The position numbers and the translations under genes were made by a program. This document shows, one piece after another, positions 26,801 through 32,786 of a stretch of 52,362 bases of DNA (the stretch's first letter is position 1; every line of letters starts with the position of its first letter). The DNA lies in contig JAZRVH010000026.1 of assembly GCA_045598965.1 (NCBI GenBank), positions 1 through 52,362 of the forward strand, read 5' to 3'. Origin of the DNA: RGIG426 sp045598965. Its GTDB lineage: Bacteria; Bacillota; Clostridia; Oscillospirales; Acutalibacteraceae. The notes beneath the pieces are model-generated. The model saw nothing but the letters and a program-made list of their open reading frames with translations, made no database searches and was not told where the DNA came from.

Positions 26801-26898
26801 CTCCGAAAACCGGTGATGTGTTGCCGAGTATGGCCATGTGGCTGGCGGCGGCAGCGGCTGGCGTGCTGCTTCTTGCCCGCAAGCAAAAGGATGAATAA
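17824..26898 (+). CDS. Giant VWA/Cna-B/SpaA surface adhesin with LPxTG-like sorting tail
   Basis: This is a 3024-residue cell-wall protein. A signal peptide (MKKMKGMKFWSVACAIVLAV onward) is followed by a von Willebrand A domain with the metal-site motif DFSSS at residues 127-131, and an Ala-rich helical stretch near 440-560. About nine Cna-B domains follow, recognisable by KVWDDNSDQDGKRP-type openings and YTVDE-type strands. These supply the Lys and Glu expected for internal isopeptide bonds. Two SpaA-like domains (FTLTDELGG and FTLTPTDPAG regions) are interleaved. Next come modules with NGDGIPDKYQ-type Asp-rich loops, a Thr-only stalk, and the tail APKTGD (Pro2994, Gly2997), hydrophobic helix and positive end for sortase anchoring. 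No sortase is in the window. The ATG at 17824 has a poorly placed ribosome-binding site, see the leader-peptide entry. Confidence 0.93.
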   Translation: MKKMKGMKFWSVACAIVLAVSCLTTMMFIGSASEPVGTVTAQSEYVCRIAADDMTNTPPYASDGVTDGFGSRESDGRVWVDKSVQANEASNAFDVTLSALAQEYSYSEEAIETIMEQNAADVLFILDFSSSMTSNSMKTASGTNAGTRLQVLAESLNSAMKEIAEVNPYNRIMAVAFDGSAYDFLPLGSYGAGTDGNYVKFANNTISTVSGVKFTGVIDGVEYTDEELSFSKEKGSGTHMQIGITYGCDQLLQNMTNGFGEGKRLPFVMVMTDGESNYSNDNWAGVNLESNNGTSTQREANSTLASTFWKKRLIDAYNAKNTANGFDGSVNAVWFNIGVGLGDPGDNASTASAVQVSMKPSFANPDATSTSNAGKIYTQILTRLENAYNNPQDYVGDPLNGYDDLLARAGIDVEALRTAVSTAVSTAESNFNAKLADPNSDEAKAIKAAGEAAEAAITEPAQRSKFSSDNAYYTYIKNNFGIDHSKNPYKNAKNDDKYNEDVAAKIAEKAAQAQSDAEAAKKAELYDAAVGSVEAQAMSDALEAQNLTIDDLNDAVQGYFEKFIKEYMGYDGTTQAERQTNYAKNPMHYFAEYVNYADTSTKVNDSFDQLASLISAATQGTVIPITHHATSGAAADEIFITFTDPIGKGTAIKTDDDGNYIMSVVLKGVTYTGRPKSGAATGVYEFYNETEDKVLYSTATISDSSVMWEINAYELPIIRFANRMLPGEPVKGEIYEDPNLAPILVKYEVMPTADALANTATNGNFIYEHDDIASAPAKAVFTPTLANTYYFKNTGKMETPVYEKITDIEETIDKATDANKSETAYYNTDSPNPPAYVTDSFWGSGDDEDDFIILLGNDARTKVLAEVSIEDDRMEDAAGVTAHTYGTDETITYTLKVKNLSDEKLKNLTYTLDVTPSGPTTSDTPLALTVGTCSTTPDSTVKTGNKQTLTFSIDELAAGATETVTVPMTPAVGTKNGVTVDAVITLTEVFKTALVTPATDEVGEELIAEDATVYTYLDGTKTNLTGISGAPSTLYIKKDGGDYIALTKDTPTATYIATNIPVGTYTIYDGNSGTPNTLGTVSVVKDGDNIGNIYWKTVVMTKVWDDNSDQDGKRWDVKINLNRAVGTAGVPSLVQSYTFTKSDAVTGNTNTWKKSVVQLAKDASGFDYIYTINEPIADNPAIATGTGTYTASYSADGLTVTNKHTPETTSLTMKKVWDDHYNQDGKRPANVTLTLYKQLEGDTKTKVADYTYNDTGDEWVKTLENMPVYEGGKLITYTVDELTDNVPTDYEKTVDGLTVTNKHVPEVVSVTLKKVWDDNSDQDGKRPEKMMLMLLKKVGSTTSIVEEYELSGSGNEWTKTIENLPKYQDGVEITYLADEDNNKMPAGYAKTSASGLVVTNQHVPETKTISGTKTWDDTDYVGKTGYTRPNITVNLTAKVNGVKVDELCKTATVTKDVSWQYAFYDMPVYHEGTKVDYTVSEAAVDGFTPTVTGYNIKNTPIEKAEVLKPISFKVKKLDSLTSTGKGIKGAVFTLTDELGGSTTYSTGNDGTVEIPFTTTGTYTLTETTAPTGYQLNAANTYTVTVSKNFTKVELSTDKTKWNWNYDLAYTLAAVEDGVLTVKDEPIKTPSTTLTKVWDDNQNQDGIRPASVVIGLYKTVNSTTSKVQDVTFTGDMTAESWTKDVENLPIYEDGYAVTYTVEEDEDQLGEEYTKKSVDNTTLTVTNFHKPGVTSATLKKVWDDNSDQDGKRPANVTLTLYKQPAGGEKAKVDDYTFSGTGNEWSKTIDDLPKFEDGKLLTYTVDELTDNVPTGYTKESADGLTVTNKHVPEVKTITVTKTWNDDIYKDAESATGFVTDYERPTITVILTATVDGEKVDELCDTATIDALSDWKHDFEDVPVYHGGKLVTYTVSEETVDGYTPLVIDDDIQNTPVDKTDVLNPVSLIIKKTDANTITGKGIAEAVFTLTPTDPAGDPVTYVTDENGELEIEFTKDGEYTLAETTPPTGYQLNENVYTITVNRNFVNVKLNDLKSLWNWNYDLSYLLTGVQDGVLTVSDEPIYESKTTLTKVWDDNSNQDGIRPESVSLTLFKTVNGETTKVDDYTLSADGDVWTFDVENLPTYEDGYPITYTVDEESDQLGDTYAKQSVDNDTLTVTNFHKPDVTSVTLKKVWNDENDADELRPETATLILCKSVDNSEPMQFGEPYTLSGEGNEWTLIVNDLPRFENGKTIVYSAQEAQVEGYEAPTFDGLVVTNTRLVFRDVTYKEYGTDEDKDNVPDEKKTVVQYNHKIQVQPNGGIWRESADNTDLTVTEAITLEDPTREGYVFIGWEKLAGEDGYDYIYKAVWEEDTIGGGSGFDQPDGIPDKYQKKVTFEIENGTWDDGEDTAIVTILTLVDEDGVWNENGTATLTVPTDMQPKTGYDKTTGNWDKTPAEIVKSTEPETYTYSYDKLVYEITVEVENGTSDVDGKTTISYGDDQTVTFTPDSGYVIDVVTVDGEAAVLTDGKYTFGDVTDNHKIIVQFAEDKNGDGIPDKYQATVTYKVKNGMWSDETADAIDELFTLKEYVDGVWVDLGTTLADTIPTGMKPDDTHVDSGSWDADIDADTLVVDGSVYTYTFSKDYTYDIIVNVEGGTSNVDGKETVIRHDDKTVTFTPDEGKVIVSVVIDGEEVKINEDLTYDFTDVTDNHTITVVFADDKNGNGVPDIFEVKVTYEVENGTWADGTAEDIVENFVMKELKDGVWTDLNPILGETIPTGMVPDEFHNEEASWSEDITADTAVVNNAVYRYTFGKEMTHTIVVDIQNGKTDPDQSSFPVNHKEDQDVKIIPNDHTVIDKIIVDGVEQEIPEDGIIHFTAITTDHNIQIICEEDANDDMIADKYQAIVMVDMDNEDAGYVSGDGVYWKGETATVTATPSTGYRFIGWMLDGEIVSYDPEYTFTADENVKLIAMFEKEEEPTTTTTTTTTTTTTTTTTTTTTTTEPTTTTTVTTTAPAHAPKTGDVLPSMAMWLAAAAAGVLLLARKQKDE
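26682..26790 (+). repeat. Poly-threonine stalk (ACC/ACA/ACG repeats)
   Basis: A near-continuous run of threonine codons interrupted by Glu-Pro and a few Val or Ala codons comes just before the sorting signal. Mixed synonymous codons keep it from being a pure microsatellite. It probably acts as a flexible, possibly glycosylated wall-spanning stalk. Confidence 0.9.
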
Positions 26899-26911
26899 TC
26901 CATTCTAAAAC

Positions 26912-26955
26912 AGCCCCTCTTATTCGTCATAAAGACGTTTAAGAGGGGCTTTTTC
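26912..26955 (+). terminator. Terminator after the giant adhesin
   Basis: AGCCCCTCTTA and TAAGAGGGGCT form an 11-bp stem followed by TTTTCTCG. Confidence 0.9.
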
Positions 26956-26984
26956 TCGTTTTTATAAAAAAACCTGCTCACTTG

Positions 26985-27013
26985 TTGAAAAAAGGAAAAA
27001 TATGGTGTATAAT
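26985..27013 (+). promoter_or_regulatory. Promoter of the four-gene cassette
   Basis: TTGAAA (26985-26990) and TATAAT (27008-27013) have 17-base spacing. It leaves a 5' leader of about 140 bases before the first cassette gene. I found no comparably good promoter in the next two gaps. Confidence 0.72.
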
Positions 27014-27080
27014 TATTGTGTCTATAGTTTGGGAGTAACACGCCAAACAAAATGATATGCGTTTTCCTTTGCCGTACGAT

Positions 27081-27153
27081 GTAACCTTTTTGCGTGCGGC
27101 GGAGTGTTTAGGGTGTAAACCTCTTATGAAGAAAACGATTAAAAAGGAGAAAT
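27081..27153 (+). promoter_or_regulatory. Leader segment recurring before cassette genes
   Basis: GTAACCTTTTTGCGTG at 27081-27096 recurs at 29580-29595 with one change, and its first 11 bases recur at 32727-32737. GAAGAAAACGATTAAAAAGG at 27128 recurs in nearly the same form at 30887. These pieces sit at similar distances from four successive start codons. The role is unknown. Confidence 0.6.
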
Positions 27154-27158
27154 GACCT

Positions 27159-29558
27159 ATGCCGCCGAAAGTAATGATGCCGCCGAAACCGGAACAAGAA
27201 TTTGGAAAATTTCAAGAGTGCTTTGGTGCAATCAATGGGACAGACCCCACGGAAAGCAACGAAACCGATGCATACAAAAGATGGCGTCAGGAGCATGCCG
27301 GCATTTCTTCTATCCGTGAAGAGTTGAAAAAATTACCTCAGCAAGCCAAAGCCACTCCGGAGTACGACGAATTGATGAAAAGCCTTTCGCTGTGTCAAAA
27401 GATGGTCGAATTTTATCCGAGAACCCAAGAGGACCTCGAAAACAAACATACTATGTATGAATTCGAGCAGTCGCTGTCCGGTGTGATTGGTAAGGGCGGA
27501 TTGAAAGAAAAACTGTATGCCTTTCAAAACGCCACCGGCCACAAATACTATTCGAATAATGCGATAAAAGCTACGTCCTATCTTTGCCGTCAGGTGGATC
27601 GGGTGAAAGTGGGCGTTGACAAAATCGCTCTTGAAAACCGTCAAGCCGAGGTTGACGGGCGTGCCAAAAAAATCGACATGGTGTCGAATGCGTTGGATTC
27701 TTTCAAACTGGCGGCAAAAGAGCACGAAAAGGCGTGCAAAGAGCTCGGCAACAAGTTCACGGCTGATACCGCCAATGCTCGCAAACAAGAGCTGGCGGCG
27801 AAAAGACAACAGTTAAGTGAAAACGAGGCGAATGCCCGAAAAATCATTGCCACACACGTCGCTCAACGTGAGATGTTTCAAAAGGCGTACGAACGTATTG
27901 CCCAGGATCGTGCTGATACGCTGAAAAACATTGAGGAGAACAAGGCTCAGGTTGAAACGTATAAGGACGACGTGTACAGCGAGAAAAAAGCGGATGAGCG
28001 TGCTGAGGCTTTTGAAAAACAGTCGAAAGAAATTCAAGAGAAAATTCAGTTTTATGCCCAACGGGAACAAATGTTGGATCTCGGCGTTTTAAGAGACGAT
28101 GTCCACGAGTGTGCAAGAGCTGCCGCTCCGGATGTGGACGAGAAATATTTTGAAAAATATGTGGACCGCTATTTCCTCCGTGGAAAATGCGAAGAGCTTT
28201 TGAACGTTCGTACCGAGCCGAAGCATTATGCGGCGGCGGATATCAAAAAGTTGGCTACTCCGGAGGGAAGACAGGCGTTGATTGAGGGCAACGACAAAGC
28301 TCTTAGAACGCTTGCTCAAAAAACAGATCGTTTTGCCAAGCTTCACGAAAGTGCCTTTGATGCGGCGGATCGTGGATACACGGGGTATGTTCACAGCCTG
28401 AGAGGACGTGTGAAATCCGGCGACGAGGTCACAAGACTGGCGGTTGAGGACTTTTTGAAAAGAAATCCCGAGGGCGGCGATTTCGGTGCCGAGCTCAATA
28501 TCGCTGACGGTCCGATTCATACGCTCGGAGTGAATTTGAAAACGTCCCTTGTCAATATGGGCGGTGCAAAGGCGTATCAAGCCATTAAAGACGGTTTGAA
28601 AGCCCGTAAAGAGGAAGCCCATAACGATTTACTTAAAGCGTTAAATGAACAAGACAAACTGGCTTCTGATTTCACCACACAAGGCAAATTTCTTGGGTAT
28701 GAGGTAAAGGGTATTGAGCATATTTCGGAGAAAACTCTGCCTCGTCAGCAAAAGTTTTTGGAAGAGCTGGACAAAAAAGAGGCGGATACTCGCCAAAAAG
28801 ACCAAGAGAACGAAGCGGAGATTGACAAGCAAAACGATTATTGCCGGAGAATTAACCTCGCCAAGGAAACTATTGACAAAGAGATAGACCAACTTTCCGA
28901 TATTATCGGCACCAAGGACACGCTCGACAAAAAACAGACGCAGCTCAACGGCGTTTTGAACGATTATCGAAACGATGTCAAAGAGCCGGTGCGTCCGTTT
29001 GAGGATGTGCGACTGACCGCTGTTAAAGAGACCCTGGATACGTATTATGCCCACCGTGCCGACCATCAGGGAAGCCACGGCAACTCGGAAGAGTACGACA
29101 ATGTAATTAAAGCGTTGGACAGTGCCCTTAAATGTAACAACAAAAAGGATATGGCGACGAAGCTGACCGAACTGGAAGCGTCGGTGGACACCTATCTTGA
29201 GAGAAAAGGTTCCCGCACTTGGGGCAGCACGCTGCGTCACGTTCGTATGGGAATGATGAAGGACATCAAAGAGTATTGTGCAACGGTGAAAGGCACGCTT
29301 GGCGGTGAGGCGGCTCAAATGTCGAAAGAGCTGTCAGAAACCGACCGGATCGTGCGTGGCCATTCCAACGAAGAAGTGATGGTGTCGACGTTGAAAGATG
29401 CTCCTGTTGCCCAGGATAGCAAAGTCTTGAACGACAACGTCGCTGAAATGGAGAACGTTATCGAGGGAGGAGATCCCACCATTGACGGTTTTCACGTGGA
29501 TGTGTCCGGCGATTCTCCGGTTGAAAACGACGGCGAATTTCAGATAACGGGTTTTTAA
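27159..29558 (+). CDS. Cassette protein A: large leaderless coiled-coil protein, unknown function
   Basis: This 799-residue protein has no signal peptide and no membrane helix. It starts with a Pro/Lys-rich MPPKVMMPPKPEQ. Much of it is helical, with Lys/Glu/Gln-rich stretches near residues 160-310 and 505-590 that read as coiled coil. Residues 643-707, beginning SEEYDNVIKALDSAL and ending in an Arg-rich HVRMGMMKDIKEYC, match segments in cassette proteins C and D. The C-terminal 80 residues are acidic and probably disordered. AAGGAG lies 9 bases before the ATG. It is first in the cassette and I do not recognise a named family. A scaffold or an unusual secreted effector are both possible. Confidence 0.85.
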   Translation: MPPKVMMPPKPEQEFGKFQECFGAINGTDPTESNETDAYKRWRQEHAGISSIREELKKLPQQAKATPEYDELMKSLSLCQKMVEFYPRTQEDLENKHTMYEFEQSLSGVIGKGGLKEKLYAFQNATGHKYYSNNAIKATSYLCRQVDRVKVGVDKIALENRQAEVDGRAKKIDMVSNALDSFKLAAKEHEKACKELGNKFTADTANARKQELAAKRQQLSENEANARKIIATHVAQREMFQKAYERIAQDRADTLKNIEENKAQVETYKDDVYSEKKADERAEAFEKQSKEIQEKIQFYAQREQMLDLGVLRDDVHECARAAAPDVDEKYFEKYVDRYFLRGKCEELLNVRTEPKHYAAADIKKLATPEGRQALIEGNDKALRTLAQKTDRFAKLHESAFDAADRGYTGYVHSLRGRVKSGDEVTRLAVEDFLKRNPEGGDFGAELNIADGPIHTLGVNLKTSLVNMGGAKAYQAIKDGLKARKEEAHNDLLKALNEQDKLASDFTTQGKFLGYEVKGIEHISEKTLPRQQKFLEELDKKEADTRQKDQENEAEIDKQNDYCRRINLAKETIDKEIDQLSDIIGTKDTLDKKQTQLNGVLNDYRNDVKEPVRPFEDVRLTAVKETLDTYYAHRADHQGSHGNSEEYDNVIKALDSALKCNNKKDMATKLTELEASVDTYLERKGSRTWGSTLRHVRMGMMKDIKEYCATVKGTLGGEAAQMSKELSETDRIVRGHSNEEVMVSTLKDAPVAQDSKVLNDNVAEMENVIEGGDPTIDGFHVDVSGDSPVENDGEFQITGF

Positions 29559-29654
29559 TCGTCATATTGTCCGTCCTGCGTAACTTTTTTGCGTGTTGCG
29601 GGGTATTTTGGGTAGTGACTTGATGAAAATACTATCGAAAAAGGGGTTAATATT

Positions 29655-30830
29655 ATGGGACCGAAAGAGTATGTTGAAAAATTAGCCGAAGAGCAGAAAC
29701 AAAAACCGATAAAGTACGTCGGGGATAAAGACTACGGTCAAATGACGTTGCTCGCCGGCAGTTATCTCCAGAAACTGGAACAACTGGGTATGGTTAAGGG
29801 AGAGGGCGAGGGAACCTACATCCATTTGCAACCCGAAAACAAGGTGTATCGCATCGGCTCTGCCGAACCGATGACGCAGGAAGAGTTTGTCGAGCACACG
29901 GCGGGACTGAAACCGCCGCAAAAACCCTCGGGATTTTTCTCCGGTTTGCGTGAATTTATCCACAAGTACATTTTCACGCTGGAAGACTTTGCCGAGTACG
30001 ACAAGCAGATGGAACAGTACGAGATTGACAAGTGCAAAATCTGCGAGAACGCCGGAATTGATCCGACCGACAATAAAAAACTGGAAGAAGCGAAGAAAAA
30101 AATCGAAAAGACCTGCCAAAACAGCGGGTTAGTCGATTGTAAGCGGCTTGTTGACCTCTTCGAAAGAACGGTTAGAGCTGACGGGGAAGTGGGCAGAGCT
30201 CTTATGAAATCTATCCCGAAGCTGAAAATGATGGACTGCTATGACCTTCAGATTCATATGTCTGCACCCGGTGTTAGCCTTGATAGAAATACGTTTATCC
30301 GTGACACGGATATGCATATAAAGCCGGAGCTCTCGTTTATGAACGTGTGCAAGGACTATTTGCCGGATTCGCTTAAGGAGAAAGTGGAAGCAAAATACGC
30401 CAAGGCACAAGAACCCTTCAAAGCCTTGAAAAAAAAGATGATGAGTCAAGACTTACCGGATGAGGAAAAATCAAAGCTGTACAAAAAGTGGGAAAACGGC
30501 GAGTTCGAAAAAGAGTATTGGGAAAGCAAAAATTCCACAAACACCAAAGAGAGCCTCAGCACTAAGAGTTCTGAAGAGCGATTGGAAATTGGGAAAAAAG
30601 GCATGGAGAACATTCATGCCGGCAACCAAGCAATTCTTGAGGAAAAAGCAAAAGAGCTCGGTGCGGATGAGAAAACCACGCAAAAAATTCTTGATTTGGA
30701 CGACGTAGAGTTAAAAGATAACAAAATTGTTGTGGATGTCGAAAATACCAACGGTGTTGTGGATTTGACGGAGGATGAGGTTATCGACGACCCCAATAAG
30801 GAACCGCTGCAAATGAACGGTATGACTTGA
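29655..30830 (+). CDS. Cassette protein B: leaderless protein of unknown function
   Basis: This 391-residue protein has no signal peptide. Residues 1-80 look globular. A Pro-rich turn then leads to KPSGFFSGLREFIHKYIF (about residues 88-107), an amphipathic, aromatic helix that could touch membrane or a partner. A charged helical region with several Cys (KCKICENAG, KTCQNSG) follows, and the end is acidic, closing in QMNGMT. I see no clear copy of the segment shared by A, C and D. The start ATG is preceded by AAAAAGGGG. It lies 96 bases after gene A with a related leader, and 85 bases before gene C. No family is recognised. Confidence 0.82.
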   Translation: MGPKEYVEKLAEEQKQKPIKYVGDKDYGQMTLLAGSYLQKLEQLGMVKGEGEGTYIHLQPENKVYRIGSAEPMTQEEFVEHTAGLKPPQKPSGFFSGLREFIHKYIFTLEDFAEYDKQMEQYEIDKCKICENAGIDPTDNKKLEEAKKKIEKTCQNSGLVDCKRLVDLFERTVRADGEVGRALMKSIPKLKMMDCYDLQIHMSAPGVSLDRNTFIRDTDMHIKPELSFMNVCKDYLPDSLKEKVEAKYAKAQEPFKALKKKMMSQDLPDEEKSKLYKKWENGEFEKEYWESKNSTNTKESLSTKSSEERLEIGKKGMENIHAGNQAILEEKAKELGADEKTTQKILDLDDVELKDNKIVVDVENTNGVVDLTEDEVIDDPNKEPLQMNGMT

Positions 30831-30915
30831 TGCCGATAGCACGGGTCAAACGGAAAAACGGTACGATTTAGGGCGTGAGCCCGTTTAAGAAAACGATTCA
30901 AAAGGAGAAAGAGAT

Positions 30916-32649
30916 ATGCCGAAGAACCCGCCGAAACAGCGTGAACAGAAAAAAACACCGGAACAGTTTAAGCAACTCTTTTCGGAAATGATGGCCATGT
31001 ACGAATTTCGGGCTTCAACGCCGAATCGTTCGCCGGAAAAGGCAAAGGAGTTAGCGGAGAATTTTATGAAAATTCGTGGGCTCGCCTTGCAAGCGGACAA
31101 AGAGAAAGGCATTACTTTTGACGAAGAACGCCAACAAAAGGCCTTCCAAGATACCGCCAACAAGTTCGGAAAAAACTTTTGGGGCGAATTTAAAAAAGTC
31201 CCGAATACGTTTGCAGATGAGAAAATCAAGCAGTATCAAGAAGCACTTGCCGGCGGCAAAATGAGCAATAGCCTACTGGAACACAGCTATTTTGAAATGA
31301 TGGAGATTGCTCAAAGGAGCAATAAAGTTCCGAAGCCGTTTGTTATCGAAAAATTGTATTTTGACACAAAGGCGATCATCGGTGAAGAGCGTGTTAACCG
31401 CATTTTTAGGACGAATGCCATGGACACTTTGGCACCGAATTTGGCGAAATCGTTCAAAGAGAACGAGCTCAAAAAAGCGGAAGAACGAATGAAATTAGAG
31501 GCTGAAGAAGCTGAAAGACAACGGAAATTGGAAGAAGCTCAAAAAGCGGAGCGTGAAAAGCGGCAAAAAGCGGAACGTGAAAAGCACACGGAAGAAGTGA
31601 TAACCGCTGACGTCGACAAAAAAATTGCCGCCGAACAGCTAACCGACGAGGAACGCTACGAAAAATGGGCGGATGCAAACGGAATCTTAGAATCCACGTT
31701 TAAGGATGACGAGCTTTCCGACCGAATGAATGCTCTTTTGGAAAAAGCGGAGAACGAAGAAACCGAGGACGAGGTGCAAAACGATGACTATTCGCTTTTG
31801 AAAGACCTGAAAAGACATACAAAGCGGTTGTATGATTACGCCCAAGGCGATGACAAAGGAGCTCTTGATACTACAATCAAAACGATTCAAAACCGCTATC
31901 CGAATCAAATGGACCGTCTTTTCAAAACCCTTTTGAATGACGAGCCGGGAAGTATGATGCACAAGGATCATTTAGAGATGATTCAGCGGTGCGGTGCCAT
32001 AATGGTGAATACTCAGCGGTTTGCGAACAAGGCGGCGGAGCAGGGGCTTACGATGGAGGGCGTAAACACGAACAAAGAACCGATAGACATCGTGAGAGAT
32101 ACGCTGAAAAAGTTCAGCGTGGAATTGGATCGTATTCCGAAAGACGACGACAACTCCGAGCACTACACCCGATTCCAAGAGGCGTTGCAAGCCGCCGCAA
32201 ACGGCGGTAGTTTAGCCAACTTACTCGAAAAATCCCGAGAATACTTTGATGCACGAGTGGGAAGATTCTTCCGCCCGTTTACGGAGGTTGGCAGACACCG
32301 TTTGGACGTTGCCGATCACGTATATGAATTCTTGATAGATGTTAAGTGCAAGACGTTAGAGAAAGAGGCTCAAAGGAAAGCGACAGCCGATGCGAAAAAA
32401 GAAACTCAGCAATCCGACAATCAGATGGAGAAATACAGAGCCGGCACACAGAAAGTGAAAAACGGCGAGATGGAGCAAGCCATCACCAGAATCCAGGAGC
32501 AGTGCGACCTTTCTCGTGAAGAGATTGAAACGAAGCTGAAATCCGTTATCAACAACGAAGTTGGTTCTTCTAACACGGATGTTTCGCCCGTTAACGAACA
32601 GGAAATGGAACAAAGCCAAATGGAACAGAACCAACTGGGCAACGTATAA
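30916..32649 (+). CDS. Cassette protein C: leaderless coiled-coil protein of unknown function
   Basis: This 577-residue protein lacks a signal peptide and membrane helix. The N-terminus is basic and Pro-rich (MPKNPPKQREQKKTPEQF). A strong charged coiled coil, rich in EAERQRK and KAEREK units, covers about residues 180-235. The segment SEHYTRFQEALQAAANGG to VGRHRLDVADHVYEFLIDV (about 414-476) matches the shared segment of proteins A and D. The tail is Gln/Glu-rich and ends QNQLGNV. AAAAGGAGAAA precedes the ATG. A weak GC hairpin followed by TTTGTTTTGTTT (about 32671-32704) may partly end transcription after this gene. Function is unknown. Confidence 0.85.
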   Translation: MPKNPPKQREQKKTPEQFKQLFSEMMAMYEFRASTPNRSPEKAKELAENFMKIRGLALQADKEKGITFDEERQQKAFQDTANKFGKNFWGEFKKVPNTFADEKIKQYQEALAGGKMSNSLLEHSYFEMMEIAQRSNKVPKPFVIEKLYFDTKAIIGEERVNRIFRTNAMDTLAPNLAKSFKENELKKAEERMKLEAEEAERQRKLEEAQKAEREKRQKAEREKHTEEVITADVDKKIAAEQLTDEERYEKWADANGILESTFKDDELSDRMNALLEKAENEETEDEVQNDDYSLLKDLKRHTKRLYDYAQGDDKGALDTTIKTIQNRYPNQMDRLFKTLLNDEPGSMMHKDHLEMIQRCGAIMVNTQRFANKAAEQGLTMEGVNTNKEPIDIVRDTLKKFSVELDRIPKDDDNSEHYTRFQEALQAAANGGSLANLLEKSREYFDARVGRFFRPFTEVGRHRLDVADHVYEFLIDVKCKTLEKEAQRKATADAKKETQQSDNQMEKYRAGTQKVKNGEMEQAITRIQEQCDLSREEIETKLKSVINNEVGSSNTDVSPVNEQEMEQSQMEQNQLGNV

Positions 32650-32786
32650 TTTATTCAGAGTAAAACGAAACAGCGGCGGGAAATTCTCCTTGCCGTTTGT
32701 TTTGTTTCTTGAAAAAGGTGCTTTATGTAACCTTTTTATTCCTTACAGCGTGTTATTTTTAGAAAACAGGAAAGAGGGATTTTGTT

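Noticed and set aside
21286..26886. A very long open frame on the minus strand
   Set aside because: It is antisense to the Cna-B adhesin and has no start signal or recognisable domain. It arises from codon bias in the repeat-rich sense gene.
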